Made by a program: the position numbers and the translations under genes | DNA from: Solirubrobacterales bacterium 70-9 | GTDB lineage: Bacteria > Actinomycetota > Thermoleophilia > Solirubrobacterales > 70-9 | Reading direction: 5' to 3' | NCBI GenBank assembly: GCA_001898095.1 | Contig: MKSH01000035.1 | Span: 81,017-86,064, forward strand | Length of the DNA: 5,048 bases | Shown: positions 1 through 5,048 of the stretch, piece by piece | How positions within the stretch are numbered: the stretch's first letter is position 1 | Layout of the letters: every line of letters starts with the position of its first letter | Notes under the pieces: generated by a model | Told to the model about the DNA's origin: nothing | Seen by the model: the letters and a program-made list of their open reading frames with translations, nothing else | Databases searched by the model: none

Positions 1-681
1 GCCGCCCGCCTCGGGCGCGGGGGATGGGCAGTCCTGTTGGCCGACCTCGACGGCGAGGCCGCCGAGGCCGCGGCGGCCGAGCTGGAGGGCATCGGCATCC
101 TCGCCACCGCGGCGCAGCTCGACGTCGTCGATCCCGACGCGGTGAACGCGCTGGTCGAGAGCCTCAATGCCGACGGTCCGCCGATCCTGGGATTGGTCAA
201 CAACGCCGGCGTCCTCCGCGACGCACGGCTGACCGAGATGAGCGACGAGGACTTCCGCCTCGTCCTCGACGTCGTCCTCTGCGGCGCCTTCTACACCAGT
301 CGCGCGGTGGCCCCGGCGATGATCGAGGCCGGCCACGGCCGGATCGTCAACATCACCTCGCGGGCCTACCTCGGCAATCCGGGACAGGCGAACTACTCGG
401 CGGCGAAGGCGGGGCTGGTCGGGCTGACCAAGGCGCTGGCGAAGGAGCTCGGCCGCCACGAGATCACCGTCAACGCGGTGGCCCCGGGGATGACCGAAAC
501 CGAGATGGTGCTGAACCACCCGAAATCGGCCGAGATCATCGAGCGGGCGGCGAAGGCCAACTCGATCCGACGAATCGGCGCGCCCGACGACATCGCCGCG
601 GCGGTCTCCTACCTCTTCTCCGACGGCGCCTCCTTCCTCACCGGCGACGTCCTCCACGTCAGCGGCGGTCGCTTCAGCTGA
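1..681 (+). CDS. SDR-family 3-hydroxyacyl-CoA dehydrogenase / 3-oxoacyl reductase (FabG-like), 5' partial
   Basis: A classical short-chain dehydrogenase/reductase, open from base 1 with 226 residues visible. Roughly the first 20 residues, including the TGxxxGIG nucleotide-binding turn, lie off the left edge; the ATG at 37 is an internal Met-less region's first candidate and not the true start, because the reading before it (AARLGRGGWAVLLADLD) is normal SDR alpha-B/beta-2 sequence. Visible residues, counted from base 1: NNAG at 67-70, active-site Ser120, and YxxxK with Tyr132 and Lys136. The C-terminal TGDVLHVSGG stretch is typical of FabG. Asp15 at the end of beta-2 favours NAD(H) over NADPH by the usual SDR rule, which suits an oxidative, catabolic role. 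The Ser-Tyr loop looks one residue shorter than in E. coli FabG. Likely role: cytosolic interconversion of (R)-3-hydroxyacyl and 3-oxoacyl thioesters. The family call is firm; the exact substrate is inferred from the neighbours. Its TGA overlaps the next ATG by one base. Confidence 0.9.
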   Translation, partial: AARLGRGGWAVLLADLDGEAAEAAAAELEGIGILATAAQLDVVDPDAVNALVESLNADGPPILGLVNNAGVLRDARLTEMSDEDFRLVLDVVLCGAFYTSRAVAPAMIEAGHGRIVNITSRAYLGNPGQANYSAAKAGLVGLTKALAKELGRHEITVNAVAPGMTETEMVLNHPKSAEIIERAAKANSIRRIGAPDDIAAAVSYLFSDGASFLTGDVLHVSGGRFS

Positions 682-1139
682 TGCCGGTCGATCGCTATTT
701 CGACGACCTCACGGTCGGCGTCAGCGAGGTGTCGCCGCGGCGGACGATCGGCGAGGCCGACGTGAACGCCTTCGCGGCGCTCTCCGGCGACCGCAATCCG
801 CTGCACGTCGACGAGGCCCACGCCGGCGCCGGGCCGTTCGGCCGGCGCATCGCCCACGGGCTGCTCGGCACCGCGATCGCCTCCGGGCTCTTCACCGAGA
901 CCGACCTCTCCCGCTCCCTGCAGCGCGCGCTGATCGCGATGCTCGGGGTCCAGGCCAAGTTCGAGGCGCCGATCTTCTTCGGCGACACGGTCGAGCTCGA
1001 GGCGACGGTCGCCGACCTGCGCCCGACCTCGTCCGGCGACCGCGGCGTCGCCATCGTCGAGCGCCGCCTGCGCAAGGTCGACGGCACCGCGGTCCAGCTG
1101 ATCGTCACCCCACTACTGCTGCGGAGGTCCCCTGCATGA
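681..1139 (+). CDS. MaoC-like (R)-specific enoyl-CoA hydratase
   Basis: A 152-residue single hot-dog domain protein of the MaoC/PhaJ family, which adds water to trans-2-enoyl-CoA to give (R)-3-hydroxyacyl-CoA, usually as a cytosolic dimer. The hydratase-2 motif is intact: SGDRNPLHVD at residues 35-44 carries the presumed catalytic Asp37 and His42 (matching the Asp/His pair of PhaJ), followed by FGRRIAHG at 53-60. The length is normal for a stand-alone single-domain member. The start is the ATG in TGATG, one base into the SDR stop codon. No clear Shine-Dalgarno precedes it, so translation probably depends on reinitiation after the SDR. An in-frame open reading upstream back to base 24 is only a shadow of the SDR. 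The R stereochemistry pairs naturally with the FabG-like SDR beside it. The gene could also act in the reverse, dehydrating direction; the acyl-CoA dehydrogenase and ligase in the operon argue for catabolism. Confidence 0.9.
   Translation: MPVDRYFDDLTVGVSEVSPRRTIGEADVNAFAALSGDRNPLHVDEAHAGAGPFGRRIAHGLLGTAIASGLFTETDLSRSLQRALIAMLGVQAKFEAPIFFGDTVELEATVADLRPTSSGDRGVAIVERRLRKVDGTAVQLIVTPLLLRRSPA
1123..1127 (+). promoter_or_regulatory. Ribosome binding site of the acyl-CoA dehydrogenase gene
   Basis: GGAGG lies 8 bases before the ATG at 1136, inside the end of the MaoC gene. It fixes the start within the ATGA overlap and indicates independent as well as coupled initiation. Confidence 0.75.
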
Positions 1140-2293
1140 GCGCCGGCGAGATCGAGTCCGAGTTCGAGCTGAACGAGCTGCGCGCCGCGGTGCGCGGCTA
1201 CCTCGACCGCCACGTCGCGCCCCTGGTCGAGCCGCACGAGGCGACCCATACCTTCCCCTGGGAGATCCTGCCCGCGCTGCGCGAGTTCGGCTACGTCGGC
1301 GGCCTGGTCGATCCGGCCGACGGCGGCGACGGCATCTCCTTCACCGCGCTGGCGGTCCTGATGGAGGAGGCCGGCCGCTGCTGGGGCTCGCTGCGCACGA
1401 CCGTCAACGTGATGACGATCGTCCCCTACGTCCTGGCGCAGACCTGCAACGAGGATCAGAAGGAGCGCTTCCTGCGCCGCCTGCTCGACGTCAGCTCGCG
1501 CGCCTGGATCGCGATCACCGAGTCCGAGGCGGGCAGCGACGCGGGCGCGATGCGGACCCGCGCGGTGCGCGAAGGCGACAGCTACCGGATCAACGGTCGC
1601 AAGCTCTACATCACCAACGGCGCCTCCAACGACATCGGCGTCGTCCTCGCCTCCACCGACCCCGCGCGGGGCAGCAAGGGGATCAGCGCCTTCCTCGTCG
1701 ACGCCGCCGAGTCACCGTACGAGGCGATCGAGATGCGCCACATGTCGGTGCGCGCCACCAACAACTGCGAACTGATCTTCGACGACGTCGAGGTCCCCGC
1801 CGCCAACCTGATCGGGGCCGAGGGCGAAGGCCTGCGGGTGGCGATGCGGGCGATCAACGTCGGTCGCATGAACATGGCGATGGGCGCCGTCGGGATCGCC
1901 GAGGCTGCGCTCGCCATCGCCACCGACCACGTGAAGGAGCGGCGCCAGTTCGGCAGGCCGCTGGCCGGCTTCCAACTGGTCCAGCGGCTGATCGTCGAGG
2001 CGGCGACCCAGATCGAAGCCGCGCGGCGGCTCGGCCTGCACGCGGCGGCCACCCTCGACGCCGGCGGGCAGGGCCGGGTGGAGTGTTCGATGGCGAAGCT
2101 CTTCTGCGCCGAGGCCTGCAATTCGGCGGTCACCAACGCGCTCCAGGCCTGCGGCGGGGCGGGGCTGATGGAGGAGATGCAGATCGAGCGCATGTACCGC
2201 GACGTGCGCGAGGCTTCGATCCCGGAGGGCACCTCGGAGCTGCAGATCCTCAACATAGGCAAGGAGCTGCTGGGCGTCTCGGCGCTGCGGTAG
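1136..2293 (+). CDS. Acyl-CoA dehydrogenase (FAD-dependent)
   Basis: A 385-residue full-length acyl-CoA dehydrogenase, which oxidises acyl-CoA to trans-2-enoyl-CoA and passes electrons to electron-transfer flavoprotein. Both family signatures are present: AITESEAGSDAGA at residues 126-138, and the QxxGGxGL element beginning at Gln337 and running to Asp356. Glu364, in PEGTSE, is the likely catalytic base. RRQFGRPLAGFQ at 269-280 is the conserved FAD/dimer-contact segment. The length and domain order (helical N-terminal, beta middle, helical C-terminal) are normal. The ATG overlaps the MaoC stop in ATGA and has a GGAGG site 8 bases upstream. The region around Arg87 resembles the glutaryl-CoA dehydrogenase substrate pocket, where an Arg holds a distal carboxylate, so a dicarboxylyl-CoA substrate is possible but unproven. 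The substrate is otherwise unknown. The gene ends with TAG and is followed by the only intergenic gap in the window. Confidence 0.93.
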   Translation: MSAGEIESEFELNELRAAVRGYLDRHVAPLVEPHEATHTFPWEILPALREFGYVGGLVDPADGGDGISFTALAVLMEEAGRCWGSLRTTVNVMTIVPYVLAQTCNEDQKERFLRRLLDVSSRAWIAITESEAGSDAGAMRTRAVREGDSYRINGRKLYITNGASNDIGVVLASTDPARGSKGISAFLVDAAESPYEAIEMRHMSVRATNNCELIFDDVEVPAANLIGAEGEGLRVAMRAINVGRMNMAMGAVGIAEAALAIATDHVKERRQFGRPLAGFQLVQRLIVEAATQIEAARRLGLHAAATLDAGGQGRVECSMAKLFCAEACNSAVTNALQACGGAGLMEEMQIERMYRDVREASIPEGTSELQILNIGKELLGVSALR

Positions 2294-2296
2294 CGG

Positions 2297-2302
2297 AAGG
2301 AG
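2297..2302 (+). promoter_or_regulatory. Ribosome binding site deciding the TTG start of the citryl-CoA-lyase-like gene
   Basis: AAGGAG lies 6 bases before TTG at 2309, within the 15-base gap 2294-2308. No ATG lies in frame until 2402, so this site decides the start. The gap is too short for a promoter or terminator. Confidence 0.8.
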
Positions 2303-2308
2303 CAGACC

Positions 2309-3094
2309 TTGAGCGAGAAGAAGAAGAGCCCGGCGACCGCGATCGCGACCTCGAGCACCGACCAGATCGTCGTCCGCGGCCGCGACCTGGTCGAGGACCT
2401 GATGGGGAAGATCGACTTCACCACGATGATCTGCCTGCACCTGAACGGCGGCCGCCTCCCCGAGCCCGGAGAGGTGGCGGTGGTGAACGCGGTGCTGGTG
2501 GCGCTGATGGAGCACGGCCTCACCCCCAGCTCGATCACGGCGCGGTTGATCTACGACTCCTCGCCCGAGTCGATCCAGGGCGCGGTCGCCGCCGGCCTGC
2601 TCGGTGCCGGCAGCCAGTTCCTCGGCTCGACCGAGGACGCGGCCCGGATCCTGCAGGCCGGGGTGGTCGAGATCGAGGCGGGCCGCGCGGTCGACGAGGT
2701 CGCCGCCGAGCTGGCCGACGGCTTCGCCCGCGACCGCACCCCGGTGCCCGGCTTCGGCCATCACATCCACCGTCCGGACGACCCGCGGGCGCCGCGCCTC
2801 TTCGAGATCGCGCGCGAAAGCGGCACCGCCGGCGCCCACCAGGAGCTCCTGCTCGCCCTCAGCCGCGCCCTCGACGAGGCGAAGGGCAAGCACATCACGA
2901 TCAACGCCACCGGCGCCGTCGCCGCGGTCCTCTCCGACGTCGGCTACCCCTGGTACGCCCTCCGCGGCTTCTCCCTGATCGCCCGCTCGGCCGGCCTGAT
3001 CGGCCACGTGATGGAGGAGGCCGACCGGCCGACGGCGCGGGCGCTGTGGGCGATGGCCGAGCGCGAGATTCCCTACGACGGCGACCTGCCGTGA
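2309..3094 (+). CDS. Citryl-CoA lyase-like protein (short citrate synthase fold)
   Basis: A 261-residue protein resembling the citryl-CoA lyase module of ATP-citrate lyase and short bacterial proteins annotated as citryl-CoA lyase; full citrate synthases are about 370-430 residues. Seen: an N-terminal VRGRDLVEDLMG segment (22-33), ALMEHGLTPSS (65-75) with His69 in place of the first citrate-synthase catalytic His, PGFGHHIHRPDDPR (147-160) with Arg155 matching a substrate-binding Arg, and IARSAGLIGH (224-233) with Arg226 matching another. The second catalytic His position reads GAGSQFLG (99-106, Ser102), and the catalytic Asp position reads NATG (199-202, Thr201). Loss of the second His is shared with ATP-citrate lyase; loss of the Asp is not. 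It probably makes or breaks a C-C bond next to an acyl-CoA, but citryl-CoA itself is unlikely to be the substrate in this setting. The TTG start is supported by AAGGAG at 6 bases and by N-terminal similarity beginning before the first internal Met (residue 32). Family call firm, reaction unknown. Confidence 0.83.
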   Translation: MSEKKKSPATAIATSSTDQIVVRGRDLVEDLMGKIDFTTMICLHLNGGRLPEPGEVAVVNAVLVALMEHGLTPSSITARLIYDSSPESIQGAVAAGLLGAGSQFLGSTEDAARILQAGVVEIEAGRAVDEVAAELADGFARDRTPVPGFGHHIHRPDDPRAPRLFEIARESGTAGAHQELLLALSRALDEAKGKHITINATGAVAAVLSDVGYPWYALRGFSLIARSAGLIGHVMEEADRPTARALWAMAEREIPYDGDLP

Positions 3095-4740
3095 GCGCCG
3101 AGGACCGCTCCCTGACCCTCGGCATGCTGCGCCGCCTGGCGGCGGGGCGGCACGCCGCGGCAGAGGTGGTGGCGGTCCGCGAGTCGGGCGACCGCGACAG
3201 CCTGCGGCTGGGCGAGGTCGTCGCCGACGCCGGGGCCTTCGCCGCCGGCCTGCAGCGGCTCGGGGTCGGGGTCGGCGACCGGGTGGCGACGCTGGCTTGG
3301 AATGTCCCCGAGCACCTGACCGCGTACTGGGCGGTGCCGGGAGCCGGAGCGGTGCTGCTGACCCTGAACGCGCGGCTCCCGGCGCGACAGCTCGCCGAGA
3401 TCGTCGCGACCGCGACCCCGCGGGTGCTGATCGTCGGGACCGACCTGGTGCCGCTCGCCGCCGAGGTCCTCGCCGCGGTCGACTGCATCGAGCGGGTGGT
3501 CGTCTTCGGTGGGCCCGCCGCTGAGGAGATCCCCGGCGCGGTCGCCTACGCCGACCTGATCGGGGCGGGGGAGGGGTTCGACTGGCCGGAGCTGGACGAG
3601 CACATGCCGGCCGGGCTCTGCTTCACCTCGGGCACGGTCGGCAGGCCGAAGGGCGTCCTCTACAGCCACCGCCAGCTGGTCCTCCACGCGCTGACGATGG
3701 CCGCCTTCGACCCCTACGGGCTGCCGGGCAGCGACCGCGTCCTCGCGGTGGTGCCGATGTTCCACGCGATGGGCTGGAACCTGCCCTACATCACCGCGAT
3801 GAACGGCGCCGCGCTGATCCTTCCCGGCCGCCGGCTCGCGCCCGAGCACCTCGTCCCGCTGATCCGCTCCGAGGCGGTCACCTTCTCCTCCGGCGTGCCG
3901 ACCGTGTGGGCCGACGTGCGGCGCCACGTCGACCGCGTCGGCGGCGATCTCGGGTCGCTGCGGGCGATCGGCTGCGGCGGCAACCGGGTGCCCGACGAGC
4001 TGATGCACTGGTACCAGGACCGCGGCGTCACCGTCCTGCAGGGCTGGGGGATGACGGAGACCGGGCCGGGCGGCTCGCGCGTCTTCGACGACCCGTCGCT
4101 GGAGCCCGACGAGCGGTGGCGCCGACGTTCGACCGTCGGCTGGTTGCGGCCGCTATACGAGGCGCGGCTGCGCGCTCCCGACGGCACCCTCGCGCCCTGC
4201 GACGGCGAGGCGGTGGGCGAGGTCGAGGTGCGCGGGCCGTTGGTGGTCCGCGAGTACTACGGCGATCCCGAGGACGCGGCGGAGCGCTTCCGCGACGGCT
4301 GGCTGCGGACCGGCGACCTGGGGACGATCGATGCCGCCGGCTGGCTGAAGCTGGTCGACCGCGAGAAGGACGTGATCAAGTCCGGCGGCGAGTGGATCTC
4401 CTCGCTCGACGTCGAGGAGGCGCTGCTGCGCCACCCGGCGGTGGCCGCCGCGGCGGTGATCGGGATCGAGGACGACCGTTGGATCGAGCGGCCCTGCGCC
4501 TGCGTCGTCATCGCCGCCGAGGCCGCGGCCGACGCGGCGGAGCTGCGCGCCTTCCTGCTCGAGCAGCTGCCGAGATGGTGGGTGCCGGAGACCTTCGCCC
4601 GGGTCGCGGAGCTGCCGCGGACCGGAGTCGGCAAGATCGACAAGCGGGCGCTGCGCGCCCGGTACGAGTCCGGCGACCTGGCGGTCGAATCGATCGCCGC
4701 CGCCCCGGAGAAGGAGGACCGAGATGCCAGTGAACCGTGA
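3091..4740 (+). CDS. AMP-forming acyl-CoA synthetase (fatty-acid/medium-chain CoA ligase type)
   Basis: A 549-residue adenylate-forming ligase: carboxylic acid + ATP + CoA to acyl-CoA + AMP + PPi. It is about the usual length for the AlkK-like group. Core motifs in order: FTSGTVGRPKG (178-188, phosphate loop), GWGMTET (318-324), RTGDL (406-410, ribose-binding Asp409), DREKDVIKSGGEW (423-435, hinge), and TGVGK (511-515) with Lys515 as the catalytic adenylation lysine. All key residues are present; Val183 replaces the second Thr of the usual SGTTG. The chosen start is GTG in a GTGA overlap with the preceding stop. It has no clear Shine-Dalgarno, so coupling is likely. An ATG at 3124 is possible, but it would cut the family-typical LTLG stretch at residues 8-11. 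The reading frame stays open upstream to 2083 only as a shadow. It presumably activates the operon's substrate; chain length and structure cannot be told. Confidence 0.93.
   Translation: MSAEDRSLTLGMLRRLAAGRHAAAEVVAVRESGDRDSLRLGEVVADAGAFAAGLQRLGVGVGDRVATLAWNVPEHLTAYWAVPGAGAVLLTLNARLPARQLAEIVATATPRVLIVGTDLVPLAAEVLAAVDCIERVVVFGGPAAEEIPGAVAYADLIGAGEGFDWPELDEHMPAGLCFTSGTVGRPKGVLYSHRQLVLHALTMAAFDPYGLPGSDRVLAVVPMFHAMGWNLPYITAMNGAALILPGRRLAPEHLVPLIRSEAVTFSSGVPTVWADVRRHVDRVGGDLGSLRAIGCGGNRVPDELMHWYQDRGVTVLQGWGMTETGPGGSRVFDDPSLEPDERWRRRSTVGWLRPLYEARLRAPDGTLAPCDGEAVGEVEVRGPLVVREYYGDPEDAAERFRDGWLRTGDLGTIDAAGWLKLVDREKDVIKSGGEWISSLDVEEALLRHPAVAAAAVIGIEDDRWIERPCACVVIAAEAAADAAELRAFLLEQLPRWWVPETFARVAELPRTGVGKIDKRALRARYESGDLAVESIAAAPEKEDRDASEP
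4711..4717 (+). promoter_or_regulatory. Ribosome binding site of the DUF3500-like gene
   Basis: AAGGAGG, the strongest Shine-Dalgarno match in the window, lies 6 bases before the ATG at 4724, inside the last codons of the ligase gene. It supports a 17-base gene overlap and a well-translated downstream gene. Confidence 0.82.
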
Positions 4741-5048
4741 GCCCGTCGCCGGGGTGCACTCCGGTGCTGCGCTGACCGATCAGTTTCGTGGCGCGACGAT
4801 CGCGACCTTCGCCGCGATGATCCTCTACGACGCGCTCTCGACCGCGAAGCAGGAGCGCCTCACGGTCCCCTTCGAGGACGCCAATCGGACCGTCTGGAAC
4901 TTCCTCCCCGAAGCCGGCCGGGGGAGCCACGGGATCGCCCTGCGCGACCTCGACCACCGTGAGAACCTGCTCGTCCACCGGCTGGTGGCCGCCTGCCTCT
5001 CGCTCGAGGCCTACGCCCGCTTCCTCACCATCGTCAGCCTGGAGCACC
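4724..5048 (+). CDS. DUF3500-like protein, 3' partial
   Basis: An open frame from ATG 4724 to the right edge, 108 residues visible and no stop. It resembles the N-terminal part of the DUF3500 family as I recall it: an ALSTAKQERLTVPFED stretch (37-52), TVWNFLP (56-62) with Trp58, GIALRDL (70-76), then a helical segment ending in CLSLEAYARF (91-100) and SLE (105-107). The family has no established function known to me. There is no signal peptide: the N-terminus (MPVNREPVAG) is polar, and the modestly hydrophobic stretch at 24-35 is too short and too far in to be convincing. It overlaps the ligase end by 17 bases and has an excellent AAGGAGG site, so it belongs to the same operon. Codons such as TTT, CGT and AAT are slightly more frequent than in its neighbours. 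Coding status is firm; the family call is from pattern memory. Confidence 0.75.
   Translation, partial: MPVNREPVAGVHSGAALTDQFRGATIATFAAMILYDALSTAKQERLTVPFEDANRTVWNFLPEAGRGSHGIALRDLDHRENLLVHRLVAACLSLEAYARFLTIVSLEH

Noticed and set aside
24..680. Upstream in-frame extension of the MaoC frame to base 24 (a 371-residue reading)
   Set aside because: It overlaps the whole SDR in another frame and reads as Arg/Gly/Pro-rich low-complexity protein. MaoC similarity begins right at ATG 681.
2294..2308. Internal promoter or terminator in the only intergenic gap
   Set aside because: The 15 bases hold only the AAGGAG site; there is no room for promoter boxes and no hairpin with a T-run.
1712..3007. 431-residue minus-strand open reading frame
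   Set aside because: It is antisense to two well-supported genes, with composition typical of GC-driven shadow frames and no recognisable domain. The same applies to the minus-strand frames at 1606-2538, 695-1249 and 3073-4008.
2083..3090. N-terminal extension of the ligase frame (336 extra residues)
   Set aside because: It is an Arg/Gly/Pro-rich shadow of the dehydrogenase and CCL-like genes with no family similarity. The ligase begins at GTG 3091.
2309..3094. Calling the short citrate-synthase-fold gene a citrate synthase (gltA) or a truncated one
   Set aside because: At 261 residues it has a complete start and stop, a good ribosome binding site and a coherent CCL-type layout. The second catalytic His and the Asp are missing, so neither gltA nor simple truncation fits.
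3100..3160. GC-rich potential hairpins near the ligase start
   Set aside because: Complementary GCC/GGC words are expected by chance at this GC content, and no T-run or conserved loop stands out.
3906..4733. 275-residue plus-strand frame inside the ligase gene
   Set aside because: It is a very Arg-rich out-of-frame shadow of the ligase C-terminal half, which carries intact motifs.
4508..5047. 179-residue minus-strand frame at the right edge
   Set aside because: It is antisense to the ligase end and the DUF3500-like gene, which has a strong ribosome binding site and family-like sequence.

Overview
The window is about 70% GC (estimated by eye) and is packed with plus-strand genes. Its third codon positions are strongly G/C, it uses TTG and GTG starts, and GATC/GCGATCG words are common. 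This fits a high-GC bacterium. An actinobacterium (Thermoleophilia/Solirubrobacterales-like) is my best guess from style and gene content, but the sequence does not prove it. There is no RNA gene, mobile element, repeat array or CRISPR. No stretch over 300 bases lacks a gene; the only intergenic gap is 15 bases (2294-2308).

Layout, all on +: (1) 1-681, an SDR-family 3-hydroxyacyl-CoA dehydrogenase/3-oxoacyl reductase whose N-terminus lies off the left edge; (2) 681-1139, a MaoC-type (R)-specific enoyl-CoA hydratase; (3) 1136-2293, an FAD acyl-CoA dehydrogenase; (4) 2309-3094, a short citrate-synthase-fold protein of the citryl-CoA lyase type, starting at TTG; (5) 3091-4740, an AMP-forming acyl-CoA synthetase, starting at GTG; (6) 4724-5048, the N-terminal part of a DUF3500-like protein that runs off the right edge. 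The junctions are a 1-base overlap (TGATG), a 4-base overlap (ATGA), a 15-base gap carrying a ribosome binding site, a 4-base overlap (GTGA) and a 17-base overlap. This is one translationally coupled operon whose promoter and terminator lie outside the window.

Together the genes read as a complete beta-oxidation-like route for a carboxylic acid. The ligase makes the acyl-CoA, the dehydrogenase makes the 2-enoyl-CoA, the MaoC hydratase gives a 3-hydroxyacyl-CoA (R in this family), and the FabG-like SDR, which matches that stereochemistry, oxidises it. No thiolase is visible. The only C-C bond enzyme in view is the citryl-CoA-lyase-like protein, which keeps one citrate-synthase catalytic His but appears to lack the second His and the catalytic Asp. 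That protein and the linked DUF3500-like gene are the parts most likely to hide undescribed chemistry. The substrate cannot be read from the sequence.
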